Position numbers and translations under genes: made by a program
In this document: positions 37,571 to 47,853 of the stretch, one piece after another
How the letters are laid out: every line of letters begins with the position of its first letter
How positions within the stretch are numbered: position 1 is the stretch's first letter
Assembly (NCBI RefSeq): GCF_017309185.1
Contig: NZ_JAEKJZ010000002.1
Location: 558,001 to 622,000 of the forward strand
Direction of reading: 5' to 3'
DNA from: Roseibium aggregatum
Lineage (GTDB): Bacteria; Pseudomonadota; Alphaproteobacteria; Rhizobiales; Stappiaceae
DNA length: 64,000 nucleotides
Notes under the pieces: model-generated
Told to the model about the DNA's origin: nothing
Seen by the model: the letters and a program-made list of their open reading frames with translations, nothing else
Database searches by the model: none

Positions 37571-39228
37571 TCCGTGAGAAGCCGGCCCGCCGCCGCACGG
37601 GCTTCCTCGGTGATCACGCTGCCCGCGAGCATGCGTGCGATTTCCTCTTTCCTGTGCCCCTCGTCGATGCGCTGAACCCGGGTGGCAACCCTGTCCGGCT
37701 TGGTCGCTTCCTTGGCGATCAGGAAATGGCCGGCGGCGCGAGCAGCCACCTGTGGGGCGTGGGTGACCGTCAGCACCTGAACACTTGACGCCAGCCGGGC
37801 GAGCCTGAGGCCAATCGCCTCCGCGACCGCTCCCCCGACTCCCGTATCGATTTCGTCAAACACGAGCGTGGGCGCCGAGCCCTTGTCGGCGAGCGACACC
37901 TTCAGCGCCAGCAGAAAGCGCGACAATTCCCCACCCGAAGCGACTTTCATCATCGGGCCGGGCCGTGTCCCCGGGTTGGTTTGAACATGAAATTCCAGCT
38001 GATCGATCCCGGTTCGCCCCCGGCTTTCCGGATCGCTCTTGAAATCGACGATAAACCTTGCCCGTTCCAGCTTCAGGTCCGGCAATTCCGCCTCAACGGC
38101 CTTTGCCAGCGCCTGCGCGGATTTTTGCCGCTTTTGCGAAAGCCCGGCGGCTTTCCTGTCATAGTCCTGTTTCGCTTTGGCAGCCGAATTCACAAGCGCC
38201 GCCAGCTTGTCCTCGCCCGCATCGAGATCGGAGAGGTCTCCGGCCATGCGCTCGCACAACACGGCCAGTTCATCGACAGGCACGGAATACTTCCGGGAAG
38301 CCGCCCGTAAAGCGAAAAGACGTTCCTCCACGCTCTCCAGTTCGTGCGGATCGTATTCCGTTTGCCGCAATGCGCTTTCCAGCCCGCCCCGGGTTTCTTC
38401 CAGCAGGTCCAGGGCTTCGGAAAGCGAACGCACCGGCTGGCCAAGCAGATGCGGAACATCATCGGCCTTCCTCTCGAGCCGGCGCAGCAGACTGGCAAGT
38501 TCCGGGATCGGCGAAGCCGTACCGTTCAGGGTCTCGAAGGCTTCGTTGAGATCGCCCGCGATCTTTTCCACCTTCATCATGTCCGTGCGGCGATTGGCGA
38601 GGTCCTCCTCCTCACCCCGTTCCGGCTTCAGTTTCGACAATTCGGCCACGGAAGCCCGCAGGTAGTCGGCTTCGTTTCGGGCCGCTTCAATCCGCTGTTC
38701 GTGATCGCTCACAGCCTTTTCCGCGGCTCTGAAGGCCGTGTACGCCTTTGCCACGGCGGTCGCGTCCGCAGACAGTCCACCGAAGACATCGATGAGCTCC
38801 CGGTGGCTATCCGGATCGACGAGCGCCCGGTCATCATGCTGACCGTGGATCTCGACCAGAAGCGCTCCGGCCTGCCGCATCAGCCCGGCGCTGACCGGCT
38901 GGTCGTTTATGAACGCGCGCGTGCGGCCATCCGACGTCTGAATTCGGCGCAGAATGATGTCGCCCTCGTCCTGAACGTCGTTTTCCTTCAACAGCGCGCG
39001 GACCGGATGGGCTGCAACAACGTCAAAGACCGCGGTGACCTGTCCCTGAGCCTCGCCATGGCGCACCAGCCCCGCATCGCCGCGCGCCCCGAGCGCCAGA
39101 GACAGCGAATCGAGAAGGATGGATTTACCGGCCCCGGTCTCGCCTGTCAGAACCGACATGCCGGAGGAAAAATCGAGATCGAGACGGTCGATCAGAACGA
39201 TATCTCGGATGGACAGCGTCGCTAGCAT
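37558..39228 (-). CDS. recN: DNA repair protein RecN
   Basis: The 556-residue SMC-like ATPase acts in double-strand-break repair. Walker A GETGAGKSILLDSLSLALG is near the N-terminus and a central coiled-coil region covers about residues 170-360. The C-terminal head has signature ASGGELSRFLLALK, Walker B LVFDEIDTGVGG and VLTVTHAPQVAARA. The start at ATG 39228 gives the standard MLATLSIRDIVLIDRLDL opening. The stop codon lies in the loop of the downstream hairpin. It follows bamD by about 300 bp. Confidence 0.97.
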   Translation of the reverse strand: MLATLSIRDIVLIDRLDLDFSSGMSVLTGETGAGKSILLDSLSLALGARGDAGLVRHGEAQGQVTAVFDVVAAHPVRALLKENDVQDEGDIILRRIQTSDGRTRAFINDQPVSAGLMRQAGALLVEIHGQHDDRALVDPDSHRELIDVFGGLSADATAVAKAYTAFRAAEKAVSDHEQRIEAARNEADYLRASVAELSKLKPERGEEEDLANRRTDMMKVEKIAGDLNEAFETLNGTASPIPELASLLRRLERKADDVPHLLGQPVRSLSEALDLLEETRGGLESALRQTEYDPHELESVEERLFALRAASRKYSVPVDELAVLCERMAGDLSDLDAGEDKLAALVNSAAKAKQDYDRKAAGLSQKRQKSAQALAKAVEAELPDLKLERARFIVDFKSDPESRGRTGIDQLEFHVQTNPGTRPGPMMKVASGGELSRFLLALKVSLADKGSAPTLVFDEIDTGVGGAVAEAIGLRLARLASSVQVLTVTHAPQVAARAAGHFLIAKEATKPDRVATRVQRIDEGHRKEEIARMLAGSVITEEARAAAGRLLTETAG

Positions 39229-39531
39229 AAAATGCAGGCTCCTTAGACTGATACCAGGCAACCGGAACTTTGTCCCATCAGATGAGACACTATCGCGGCC
39301 GCTTGGTCCAAAGCGCGGTCCACCATATAGGAGGAGCGTGTCGTCTTTCCAGAACCGTATATCACCCGAAGCGGATTATACCCCAATTGATCAGCCAGAG
39401 AGGATCGCGGCCAGAGCGCTTGAAGCGGTCGCCACCGCCTGCAAAGCGCTGCAACCACCTCCGGAAACCCTTTCACCCGTCCAAACGGTTCGAACTTGTC
39501 GCTTGGGTGGCGCTGGCGGACGCCAGCGGGC
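39229..39531. other. Gene-free stretch between bamD and recN
   Basis: Reading frames here are short and not family-like. A GC-rich hairpin (CGCTGGCG at 39511-39518 with CGCCAGCG at 39521-39528) lies 3 bp beyond the bamD stop codon but has no T-tract. Nothing else is seen. Confidence 0.55.
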
Positions 39532-40344
39532 TCAGATGCTCCTGAACGCGCGGCTGATCCAGCTGCCGCTGTTTTCGGAAGGCTCGTAGCCTCCCTTGTT
39601 CAACAGCGAATAGGCGTCCTTGTACCAGGCGGTGTCGGGGTAGTTGTGACCGAGCACCGCGGCTGCGGTCTGCGCCTCGTTGATGACGCCAAGCGCATAG
39701 TAACATTCCGTCAGACGGAACAGCGCCTCCTCGACGTGCCTCGTGGTCTGGTAATCGAGAACCACGGACTTGAAGCGGTTGATTGCGGCAATGTAGTTGC
39801 GCTTCTTGAGATAGTAGCGCCCAACCTGCATTTCCTTGCCGCCGAGCTGATCCTTGACGATCCGCAGCTTCTCTTCCGCGTCCGAGATATACTCGGAATC
39901 GGGGTAGCGCTGGATCAGTTCGTTGAAGGCGCTCGCGGCTTTTTTGGTCACCGCCTGATCCCGTGTGATGTCCGGCATCTGATGGAAATAACTCTGTCCG
40001 GCGAGATAGAGCATGTAGGCGGAGTTCTCGTCGCCCGGATAAAGCGTCACATATCGTTTCGCAGCAGTAACCGTTTCCGTGTAGTTGCCGCGCGAATAGT
40101 TGAGATACGCAAGGTTCACGAGCGATTTCTTGGAATATTCCGAATAGGGATAGAGCTTGTCGAGTTCTTCGAACTTTTGTGTCGAGTCGCGCAGTTTTCC
40201 CTGGGCCCGCAACGCAAGGCCCTCGTTGTAGAGCACTTCCGGCGGCGTTTCGTTGAGCGCAAGTTCGTCAAGCTCGTCCTTGCCACTGCAAGCGGCCAGC
40301 GCGATCGGCAGCGCCAGGACGGCGACCTTGAAAAAGAGTTTCAT
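39532..40344 (-). CDS. bamD: Outer membrane assembly lipoprotein BamD
   Basis: The 270-residue TPR lipoprotein is part of the BAM complex that inserts outer-membrane beta-barrels. The signal MKLFFKVAVLALPIALAAC ends in a lipobox with acylated Cys19. TPR-like repeats follow: PPEVLYNEGLALRAQGKLRD, YSEYSKKSLVNLAYLNYSRGNY, NSAYMLYLAGQSYFHQMPD, SAFNELIQRYPDSEYISDA and VEEALFRLTECYYALG. I choose ATG 40344 because the lipoprotein signal begins there; the frame is open to 40458 with alternative Met codons that lack a signal sequence. It lies between lpxC and recN, as in many Rhizobiales. Confidence 0.93.
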   Translation of the reverse strand: MKLFFKVAVLALPIALAACSGKDELDELALNETPPEVLYNEGLALRAQGKLRDSTQKFEELDKLYPYSEYSKKSLVNLAYLNYSRGNYTETVTAAKRYVTLYPGDENSAYMLYLAGQSYFHQMPDITRDQAVTKKAASAFNELIQRYPDSEYISDAEEKLRIVKDQLGGKEMQVGRYYLKKRNYIAAINRFKSVVLDYQTTRHVEEALFRLTECYYALGVINEAQTAAAVLGHNYPDTAWYKDAYSLLNKGGYEPSENSGSWISRAFRSI

Positions 40345-40621
40345 GCGCTTGGTTCCGTCTTCTTCAGAACCAGTGTTCATTCCATTCACGCTCATACTCC
40401 CGAGCCGCTTCCGGTCCAACGTTCGGCCCCTACCAAAGATCATTGACCGGGCACGCAAATTTCGACAGGAGTGTGTAGCGGAAATTCATCGTCCCCGTCA
40501 CGTCCCCATCGGCGATCTGACGGTTTTTTTAAGCAATTTTATGGCAATAGGAACAAATTGCACGGATTTCCGCACAAATGGACGGACGGCACCAAATCAC
40601 GAATGACCGGGAACCGGCTCC

Positions 40622-41566
40622 TCAGGACACGTCCGGCCCGAAAGCCGCAGCCGCCGCAAGACCGCCCTTATCGACCTGCCCCACCTGACGAAAGGCAGGC
40701 GCCTCGACGATTTCGAACGCGCTGGTGTCTTCGAACAGCTTCACCAGGATGGCGTGGTTCATCTTGTGACCGCCCTTGAAGGACCGGTAAAGCCCGAGGA
40801 TCGGCAGTCCGGCCAGCGCCAGATCCCCCACGGCATCCAGTGCTTTGTGGCGGGCGAACTCATCCGGCCAGCGTGTGCCTTCCGGGTTCAGAACCTTGTC
40901 GTCGGAAATCGCGACGGAATTCTCCAGCGAAGACCCGAGTGCAAAGCCCATTTTCCAGAGCTGCTCGACATCCTTGACGTTTCCGAAGGTCCGGGCGCGA
41001 GACAGGTCTTCGCGAAAGACGGAGGGGGTCATGTCGGACTCGAACCGCTGGCGGCCGATCAACGGCGTCTCGAAATCGATCGTGATATCGAACTTCGTCC
41101 CGTCGTAAGGGTGCAGTTCGCACCAGGCGCTGCCATTGTCGATCCGGACGGACTTCTTGATCTTGAGGTACCGGCGGCCCCGGTCCAGCTGCTTGAGCCC
41201 GACCTGCTCGATGGCTTCGACGAAGACCGAGCTGCTGCCGTCCATGATCGGCATTTCCGGACCGTCGATTTCAACGATCACATTATCGACGCCCATGCCG
41301 GCCAAGGCGGCCATCAGGTGTTCCACGGTCGCGACGCCGTCCGCTGAAGGGTCTCCGAGAACCGTGGAAAGAGAGGTTGCCGTAACCTTGCTCCAGTGGG
41401 CCGGAATTTCACTGCCACTGTCCTGGTCCGTGCGGGTGAACACAATCCCTACGCAAGCTTCGGCCGGTACCAGAGTGATCGATGCAGGCTTGCCCGAGTG
41501 GACACCGATCCCCGTCAGGGTTACCTGCTCGGCAAGCGTTGTCTGTCGATCAACAAATGTGGTCAT
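40622..41566 (-). CDS. lpxC: UDP-3-O-acyl-N-acetylglucosamine deacetylase LpxC
   Basis: The 314-residue zinc enzyme catalyses the committed step of lipid A synthesis. It shows LTGIGVHSGKPASITLVPA at the N-terminus, the zinc-ligand segment TVEHLMAALAGMGVDN, MDGSSSVFVEAI, then FETPLIGRQRFE, SRARTFG, GTRWPDEFARHKALDAVGDLAL and the second zinc region GGHKMNHAILVKLF. I start at ATG 41566 (MTTFVDRQTT); an in-frame codon at 41617 lies in non-family sequence. The 255-bp AT-rich gap to ftsZ, with a terminator, indicates its own promoter. Confidence 0.96.
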   Translation of the reverse strand: MTTFVDRQTTLAEQVTLTGIGVHSGKPASITLVPAEACVGIVFTRTDQDSGSEIPAHWSKVTATSLSTVLGDPSADGVATVEHLMAALAGMGVDNVIVEIDGPEMPIMDGSSSVFVEAIEQVGLKQLDRGRRYLKIKKSVRIDNGSAWCELHPYDGTKFDITIDFETPLIGRQRFESDMTPSVFREDLSRARTFGNVKDVEQLWKMGFALGSSLENSVAISDDKVLNPEGTRWPDEFARHKALDAVGDLALAGLPILGLYRSFKGGHKMNHAILVKLFEDTSAFEIVEAPAFRQVGQVDKGGLAAAAAFGPDVS

Positions 41567-41760
41567 GAACCCCAGCCCTTCCGGTTTGCAATCGAAAAAG
41601 CCGTGGACTTGAATCAATCCGTCTACGAACTTTTAACGATCGCGTGTTGGGGGCAACATAGTCTTGTTCGCAAAGAGAACGAAATAAAGCTTTATTACGC
41701 TTTGTAACGATCCACAGACACATAAGTATCTGTTTTCAAATATCATTTCATCCCATGTTA

Positions 41761-41791
41761 CAAAAACAGCCCGAAGCGTGAGCTTCGGGCT
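41761..41791 (-). terminator. Intrinsic terminator at the end of the dcw cluster (after ftsZ)
   Basis: On the minus strand AGCCCGAAGC and GCTTCGGGCT (41768-41791) form a 10-bp stem, followed by GTTTTTG. It lies 31 bp beyond the ftsZ stop codon and separates the dcw transcript from lpxC. Confidence 0.85.
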
Positions 41792-41821
41792 GCCGCGATC
41801 AGGGAAGAAGATCGCTTGAAA

Positions 41822-43609
41822 TCAGTTGGCCTGCCGGCGCAGGAACGCCGGAATTTCCAACTGTTCGTCATCGGCCGCGTTCAACGGCTTCGGCGCGGCG
41901 CGGCCGGTTCCGTCCAACTGACCGGTGGCCCCTTGCGCGGCCGGACGAGGCTGCGGGGCACGCGGCGCGGGCGCGGGCGCAGCCTGCATCTGCGGAGCGG
42001 ACCGGGCGACCGGAGCCTCCTCCTCATGCTCTTCCTCGTCCTCCCGGCGGCCAAGTCCGCTGGCAAGACGGCGCAGCAGTCCCATGGGACGGCGGTCTTC
42101 CTCGTCGTGCTCGTCAAAGACGGCAGACGGAGCCGCGGGCCGGGCCGGAGCGGCTTCCGGTTGCGGAGCGCTGAACTGAGGCTGAACCGGTTTGGCCGCG
42201 ACAGGCGCCTGCTGCGCCCGGATTTCACGCTGCGCGATCGGCGGAAAATCCTCGACCCGCGGCATGCGCGGCGCCGGGCTGTGCTCCTCGGCCTGAGGCG
42301 GAATATACGGTTCGCTGACCGGTGTGTCCTCAACAACGGAAGAAGGCGTATCCTCTTCCAGATCCATCATCGAGGACTTGGACGAAAGATCGCCGCTTGC
42401 GGGCTGAACACGCTTGATCTCGACATCCGGATCGGAAGCGACGGCGACCGGCTGCGGGTCCGGAATTGCCAGTTCCCGTTCCAGGCTGGCGACGGCTTTG
42501 GCGGCCGCATCGTCCGCTTTCGCCTGTTCCGCGGCAAAGCTGGATTTGGCGGTCGTGATTTCCGGCGTGTAGGCAGGTTCCTTCGCCTCGGGCTTCAGGG
42601 TGCGGGCGGCCGGGGTCGGAAAGGAAGCGGCCATTTCGCCCTCCTCCCGGTCGATCCCCGTTGCCACGACGGAGACGCGGATGATGCCATCCAGCGTTTC
42701 ATCGAAGGTCGCGCCGAGAATGATGTTGGCGTCGCTGTCGACTTCCTCACGGATACGGGTCGCGGCTTCGTCCACCTCGAACAGCGTCAGATCGTTGCCG
42801 CCGGTGATCGAGATGAGCAGGCCCTTCGCCCCCTTCATGGAGGATTCGTCCAGAAGCGGGTTGGCGATGGCGGCTTCCGCGGCCTGTTGCGCGCGTTTCT
42901 CGCCGCTGGCCTCGCCGGTCCCCATCATCGCCTTGCCCATGCCGCGCATCACGGAGCGCACATCGGCGAAGTCGAGGTTGATGAGACCTTCCTTGACCAT
43001 CAGATCGGTGATGCAGGCCACGCCGGAGTAAAGCACCTGGTCGGCCATCGCGAAAGCGTCGGCGAAGGTGGTCTGCGCGTTGGCGATCCGGAACAGGTTC
43101 TGGTTCGGAATGACAATCAGTGTATCGACATTGCGTTGCAGCTCGTCGATACCGCTGTCGGCAATCCGCATGCGCCGGGCACCCTCGAACTGGAACGGCT
43201 TGGTGACCACGCCGACCGTCAGGATACCCTGTTCGCGCGCCGCGCGGGCAATGACGGGAGCAGCGCCGGTGCCGGTGCCGCCGCCCATGCCGGCGGTGAT
43301 GAACACCATATGCGAACCGGACAGGTGATCGTTGATCTCGTCGATCACTTCCTCAGCCGCGGCAGAGCCGACCTCCGGCTGGGATCCGGCCCCGAGACCT
43401 TCCGTCACGGCGACGCCCATCTGGACGAGCCGGTCGGACTGGTTCATGGCCAGTGCCTGGGCATCCGTGTTGGCCACGACGAAGTCGCACCCCTGGAGAC
43501 CTGCTGTGATCATGTTATTGACGGCGTTTCCGCCCGCGCCGCCGACGCCGAAGACCGTAATGCGCGGCTTCAGCTCCTGAATGTCGGGCATCTTCAGGTT
43601 GATGGTCAT
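41822..43609 (-). CDS. ftsZ: Cell division protein FtsZ
   Basis: This is the tubulin-like GTPase that forms the division ring. The N-terminal GTPase domain shows [27 protein letters not shown], the tubulin signature [25 protein letters not shown] and the T7 loop [14 protein letters not shown] disordered Pro/Ala/Glu-rich linker of roughly 270 residues, long even for the family, leads to the conserved C-terminal peptide [10 protein letters not shown] that binds FtsA and other partners. I start at ATG 43609 ([10 protein letters not shown]), behind AGGA; an alternative ATG at 43720 would add 37 non-conserved residues. It ends the dcw cluster. Confidence 0.96.
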   Translation of the reverse strand: MTINLKMPDIQELKPRITVFGVGGAGGNAVNNMITAGLQGCDFVVANTDAQALAMNQSDRLVQMGVAVTEGLGAGSQPEVGSAAAEEVIDEINDHLSGSHMVFITAGMGGGTGTGAAPVIARAAREQGILTVGVVTKPFQFEGARRMRIADSGIDELQRNVDTLIVIPNQNLFRIANAQTTFADAFAMADQVLYSGVACITDLMVKEGLINLDFADVRSVMRGMGKAMMGTGEASGEKRAQQAAEAAIANPLLDESSMKGAKGLLISITGGNDLTLFEVDEAATRIREEVDSDANIILGATFDETLDGIIRVSVVATGIDREEGEMAASFPTPAARTLKPEAKEPAYTPEITTAKSSFAAEQAKADDAAAKAVASLERELAIPDPQPVAVASDPDVEIKRVQPASGDLSSKSSMMDLEEDTPSSVVEDTPVSEPYIPPQAEEHSPAPRMPRVEDFPPIAQREIRAQQAPVAAKPVQPQFSAPQPEAAPARPAAPSAVFDEHDEEDRRPMGLLRRLASGLGRREDEEEHEEEAPVARSAPQMQAAPAPAPRAPQPRPAAQGATGQLDGTGRAAPKPLNAADDEQLEIPAFLRRQAN

Positions 43610-43724
43610 ATTTTCCTCGCGACCCACTGGCACCCCCGTTACGGGAGAACCCTCTTCTTCCCTAATTTCCACTGCCGGTACCGGCAGATTCATTTCCTGG
43701 TTGTCGTCTTGATGGCTCATGTCG

Positions 43725-45047
43725 TCAGAAGCTTTCCCTGATCCACTGACCGACACGGGCCAGGTAACCAGATTGCCCGCTCCACCCCGATCGACGGTTC
43801 TTGTGTTCGAACTGTTCGATCTGAGCGACTTGCGGATAAATCAAGAGGCCGACGGCAGCGGCAAATGCCGGTCCTTTGGCAGCCTCGGGAAGACCGGCGA
43901 CACCTAACGGCCGGCCAAGACGGACGTTGCGCCCCAGAATGTGACGCGCAACTTCTCCAAGACCCGTCAACTGACTAGCGCCCCCTGTCAGTACGATCTG
44001 CTTGCCCACACGCCCGGCAAAACCGGACGCCGTCAGCCGATCTCTTACGAGTTCAAGGATTTCTTCCACACGCGGGCGGATGACCCGGGTCAGCGCCGAG
44101 CGCGGGATCTGGTTCGGCAGGTCGCTGTCGGATTCCAGCGGCGGCACCGTGAGCATGTCACGGTCGTCGGAGCTGGACGCCAGCGGCGAGCCGTAAAGGG
44201 TTTTAAGACGCTCCGCGTCCTGCAGGCGCGTTGCGAAAGCGCGCGCGATATCCGTCGTGACGTGATTTCCGCCGACGGCAATCGCATCGAGATGCACCAT
44301 GTGGCCGTCGACGAAGACAGAGAGCGTCGTCGTGCCGCCGCCCATGTCGATGCAGGCAACGCCAAGCTCCGCCTCGTCGTCGACGATGGTGGAAAGACCG
44401 CTGGCAAACGGCGTCGCCACCAGGGTCTCTACATGAAGGTGACCGCGGTTGATACAGAGTTCCAGGTTGCGGACCGGCGGGACTTCCGCAGTCACGACCT
44501 GCATTTCGACGCCGAGTTTATGACCCATCATGCCGCGCGGATCGCGAATGCCCCGGCTGCCGTCCAGCGCATAGGAAATCGGCAGCGCATGGGTCACCGC
44601 ACGGCCGTCGGTCACCGAATGGGACGATCCGGCGGACAGAACCCGTTGAATATCGGCTTCCGAGACGCTGTCGCCGGCCAGCGGCACGCTGGCACTGTAG
44701 ATCTCGCTCTGCAGGCGGCCGCAGCTGATATTGGCGATCAGAGATTCCACCGTCACACCTGCCATGCGTTCGGCGCTGTCCACGGCCAGACGGATCGCAT
44801 GCTCGGCGGCATCCATGTCGACGACCACGCCCGACTTGATGCCGCGCGAACGCTGATAGCCGTAACCAAGCACTTCCACCTTGTGGGAGCGGCTGGACAG
44901 GATCGCCTTTTCCTCGCAGGGAACAAGCTTGGCGATCAGGCAGCAGATCTTGGTCGAACCGACGTCGAGCACGGACATGATGACGGAGCGGCGGCTCGGC
45001 AGCGGCCGCATCTTGGGCAGGTAGAGATGGCTGGAGGCGCGGCTCAT
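43725..45047 (-). CDS. ftsA: Cell division protein FtsA
   Basis: The 440-residue actin-like ATPase tethers FtsZ to the membrane. It has [17 protein letters not shown] (phosphate 1), the SHS2 1C subdomain ([17 protein letters not shown]), [19 protein letters not shown] (phosphate 2), [14 protein letters not shown] and [17 protein letters not shown] (adenosine). The C-terminal amphipathic membrane-targeting helix is present ([12 protein letters not shown]). Its start overlaps the ftsQ stop by 4 bp (ATGA), so the two are translationally coupled. The N-terminus is about ten residues longer than E. coli FtsA. Confidence 0.96.
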   Translation of the reverse strand: MSRASSHLYLPKMRPLPSRRSVIMSVLDVGSTKICCLIAKLVPCEEKAILSSRSHKVEVLGYGYQRSRGIKSGVVVDMDAAEHAIRLAVDSAERMAGVTVESLIANISCGRLQSEIYSASVPLAGDSVSEADIQRVLSAGSSHSVTDGRAVTHALPISYALDGSRGIRDPRGMMGHKLGVEMQVVTAEVPPVRNLELCINRGHLHVETLVATPFASGLSTIVDDEAELGVACIDMGGGTTTLSVFVDGHMVHLDAIAVGGNHVTTDIARAFATRLQDAERLKTLYGSPLASSSDDRDMLTVPPLESDSDLPNQIPRSALTRVIRPRVEEILELVRDRLTASGFAGRVGKQIVLTGGASQLTGLGEVARHILGRNVRLGRPLGVAGLPEAAKGPAFAAAVGLLIYPQVAQIEQFEHKNRRSGWSGQSGYLARVGQWIRESF

Positions 45048-45958
45048 GTATCGCGCTCCTTCTTGCCGGTTCCACCGCGCCCGCCGGTCATGATCTTGCG
45101 CTGCTCGGCCGCTTCGTCCGAAAGCCGCACGCTCACCCGGTCGGGAAGGCGCATATCGATGGCAACAATGTCTCGCGACAACAGTCCGTTTTCCTTGTCC
45201 ATGGACACTATGTCGGCCAGGGCCGCATCCATGTTTTCTTGCGGCAACCGAATGGAGATGCCGTTTTCAAGCTGCAGATCCCAGCGCCGGTCGCTGATCA
45301 GAAACGCCGCGCGCACGCGCGGGCGAAGCTCAGGCACTTTGTCCAGCGCCGTATTGATTTCCCCGGCCCGGCGCTGCGCGCCGTGATTGACCACCAGCAG
45401 GAGGTTGGCGTAGCGGCCGTCCACCTCGTCCGTGATCACATCGCCCGCCTCGTTGACGATAGATACGAGGTCGCCACGCTGCCAGAGGGCATAGGGCACA
45501 CGTTCCTCGATATTGATCTGGAGCGTGCTCGGGTAAAGTTTCATCACCGAAGCGTTTTTGACCCAGGCCATCCGGCTCAGGCGCTCCCGCGCGGCCGCCG
45601 CGTCGAACAGAGCCAGGGAAGATCCTTCGTGGATCTCCAGAGCCTCGAGGATCTGAAACTCGTTGATTTCCCGCTGCCCGGAAAGCTTGACCGCCTCGAC
45701 ACCGAAGCCCGCTGCGGACAAAAGCGCCTCGGAGACCATGCGGCCATGGCCGCCTATGACTATTCCATAACCAATGGTTAAGGTTAAGAACCCCAGCGCG
45801 GCGGCAGAGCCCGTCCAGCGCGGCAGCTCCGCCAGACGGCCGGCGGACCGCCACACCGGCTGCCGGTGCAAACGCGCGACGCCGCGCCCGCGCGGCGCCA
45901 GTTCGGCCTCCAGCGGGGTCAACGTATTCCGGTCCTGTTTGAACCCTAGCGACAGCAA
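45044..45958 (-). CDS. ftsQ: Cell division protein FtsQ
   Basis: The 304-residue bitopic membrane protein recruits FtsL and FtsI to the septum. A cytoplasmic N-terminal tail of about 50 residues precedes one TM ([19 protein letters not shown]). The periplasmic POTRA domain follows ([49 protein letters not shown]). The beta domain contains [16 protein letters not shown] and [17 protein letters not shown]. The start overlaps the end of ddl by 13 bp and its stop overlaps ftsA. Confidence 0.93.
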   Translation of the reverse strand: MLSLGFKQDRNTLTPLEAELAPRGRGVARLHRQPVWRSAGRLAELPRWTGSAAALGFLTLTIGYGIVIGGHGRMVSEALLSAAGFGVEAVKLSGQREINEFQILEALEIHEGSSLALFDAAAARERLSRMAWVKNASVMKLYPSTLQINIEERVPYALWQRGDLVSIVNEAGDVITDEVDGRYANLLLVVNHGAQRRAGEINTALDKVPELRPRVRAAFLISDRRWDLQLENGISIRLPQENMDAALADIVSMDKENGLLSRDIVAIDMRLPDRVSVRLSDEAAEQRKIMTGGRGGTGKKERDT

Positions 45959-46872
45959 CTCGCGTCCTCAACCATCCAAGTTACCAGGTCCTTGAAACTC
46001 ATCCCCTTGTGAGCCGCCATTTCCGGCACAAGAGAAGTCGGCGTCATGCCTGGCTGCGTGTTCACTTCAAGGCAGATCAGTTCGCCGGTTCCGTCCTCGC
46101 GTTCGTCGAAACGGAAATCGGCCCGGGAAACTCCCCGGCAATCCAACGCCTGATGCGCCCTGACTGCTAGTGTCTCTATGTTTTGGTAAACAATCGGTGA
46201 AATTTTTGCAGGAAGAATGTGTTTTGATCCGCCTTCAACATATTTTGCGTCGTAGTCGTAGAAGCCATGCCCCTGCGGAACGATGTCTATTACACCGAGG
46301 GCCGTGTCGTTCATGACCGCGCAGGTCAGCTCCCGTCCGGGAATGAACCTTTCGCACATGAGAACATCCGGATAAGGCCAGTCCTCCCGGCTGAGCTCCT
46401 GCGGCGGAAATGCCTGATCTTCCTTGACAATCAGCACTCCGAAGCTCGAACCTTCATTGATCGGCTTCAGCACGTAGGGCGGCTTCATCGGGTGTTCGTT
46501 GCGGATCTCGTGACGGTTCACGATGAGGTGTTCGGTGACCGGAATACCGGCCGCCGCCATCACCGCCTTGGCCTTGATCTTGTTCATCGCAAGGCTGGAA
46601 GCCATCACTCCGGAATGCGTGTAGGGGATGTTAAGAAATTCTAAAATTCCCTGAATGCAACCGTCTTCCCCGTAAGGGCCGTGAAGGGCGTTGAACGCCA
46701 CGTCGGGCTTCAATTCCTTCAGGACTGCGGAGATGTTCCGGTCCACATCGACACGGGTCACCTGGAACCCTGCCTCCTCGAGTGCATCCGCACAGTCCTT
46801 GCCGCTGGAAAGGCTGACCGGACGTTCGTGGACCCAGCCGCCCATCAGGACGGCAACATGTTTTCTGGCCAT
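45946..46872 (-). CDS. ddl: D-alanine--D-alanine ligase
   Basis: The 308-residue ATP-grasp enzyme makes D-Ala-D-Ala for the peptidoglycan stem. Key segments are [20 protein letters not shown] (substrate-binding Glu in HERPVS), [58 protein letters not shown] and [19 protein letters not shown] (Mg ligands). The gene starts one base after the murB stop codon and overlaps ftsQ. This is the standard position for the dcw-encoded Ddl of Rhizobiales. Confidence 0.95.
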   Translation of the reverse strand: MARKHVAVLMGGWVHERPVSLSSGKDCADALEEAGFQVTRVDVDRNISAVLKELKPDVAFNALHGPYGEDGCIQGILEFLNIPYTHSGVMASSLAMNKIKAKAVMAAAGIPVTEHLIVNRHEIRNEHPMKPPYVLKPINEGSSFGVLIVKEDQAFPPQELSREDWPYPDVLMCERFIPGRELTCAVMNDTALGVIDIVPQGHGFYDYDAKYVEGGSKHILPAKISPIVYQNIETLAVRAHQALDCRGVSRADFRFDEREDGTGELICLEVNTQPGMTPTSLVPEMAAHKGMSFKDLVTWMVEDASCCR

Positions 46873-47844
46873 CTAAGCAGCCTCCCCTTCCTGTCCCAAA
46901 AACGGTTCGACCGCCCCTTCCGGGCCGAACGCTCCGAGACGTTTGATTTCCCATTCGAGCCGGATGCCGCTGTGCTTGAGAACGCGGGCCCGCACGGTCT
47001 CCCCCAGAAGTTCCAGGTCGTGACCGGTCGCGTTGCCCGTGTTGATCATGAAATTGCAGTGCATTTCCGACATTTGCGCCCCACCGACGGTCAGGCCGCG
47101 GCATCCCGCGGCATCGACTTCCTTCCAGGCGGATGTCCCCGGAGGGTTCTTGAAGGTCGATCCGCCGGTTTTCTCGCGGATCGGCTGAGCCCTTTCCCGG
47201 TGCGCGGTCACGTCGGCCATTTCCTGGCGGATCGCCTCTTCGTTCCGCGGTTCGCCTTCGAAGACGGCGGACGTGAAGATCAGATCCCCGGGTGCATCGG
47301 AATGCCGGTAGGCATAGCCCATGTCCGCATTGGTCAGAACGTGCCGGTTGCCGCCCCGGTCGTAGGCGGTGAGTTCGACCATGCGCTCCCGGGTTTCGGT
47401 TCCGTGGGCGCCAGCGTTCATGCGCAGGGCGCCGCCGAGCCCTCCGGGAATGCCGTTGTAGAACGCGAAGCCGCCAAGTCCCGCTTTCGCCGCGGCCTCG
47501 GCCAGACGCTTGTCGGGAACGGCGGCGCCGGCCTTCAACCGGTTGTTTCCGATCTCCTCAATCGCCCCGAAGCCCCTTGCGCTCAGACGGATCACAACGC
47601 CCTCAAGGCCTCCATCCCTGATCAGCAGGTTGGATCCGAGACCGACCGGCAGAACCGGAACTTCCCGGGGCAGCTTTTCAAGGAAGGTTGCAAGGTCCTC
47701 CTCGTCGGCGGGCTGGAACATGAGCTGCGCCGGACCGCCGGTGCGGAACCAGGTAACGGTCGACAGACGCTGATTGGCGGTGAGTTTTCCGCGCGTATCC
47801 TGACCCAGCTCCGGATAGCGTTCAAGAAGATCGGGAAAGTCCAT
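46873..47844 (-). CDS. murB: UDP-N-acetylenolpyruvoylglucosamine reductase MurB
   Basis: The 323-residue FAD enzyme reduces UDP-GlcNAc-enolpyruvate to UDP-MurNAc. It shows [36 protein letters not shown] (FAD pyrophosphate loop), [27 protein letters not shown] and [16 protein letters not shown], where the catalytic Ser sits in GGSTFKNP. It also has [22 protein letters not shown] near the end. The layout fits the short type II MurB. It lies between murC and ddl, 9 nt after murC. Confidence 0.96.
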   Translation of the reverse strand: MDFPDLLERYPELGQDTRGKLTANQRLSTVTWFRTGGPAQLMFQPADEEDLATFLEKLPREVPVLPVGLGSNLLIRDGGLEGVVIRLSARGFGAIEEIGNNRLKAGAAVPDKRLAEAAAKAGLGGFAFYNGIPGGLGGALRMNAGAHGTETRERMVELTAYDRGGNRHVLTNADMGYAYRHSDAPGDLIFTSAVFEGEPRNEEAIRQEMADVTAHRERAQPIREKTGGSTFKNPPGTSAWKEVDAAGCRGLTVGGAQMSEMHCNFMINTGNATGHDLELLGETVRARVLKHSGIRLEWEIKRLGAFGPEGAVEPFLGQEGEAA

Positions 47845-47853
47845 GCCCCCTCC

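Noticed and set aside
39511-39528. GC-rich hairpin just beyond the bamD stop codon
   Set aside because: The stem is perfect (8 bp) but the loop is only 2 nt and no T-tract follows, so I do not call a terminator.
45772-45788. TTAAGGTTAA sequence in ftsQ as a CtrA box
   Set aside because: The half-sites are separated by 2 nt rather than 7, inside a coding region.
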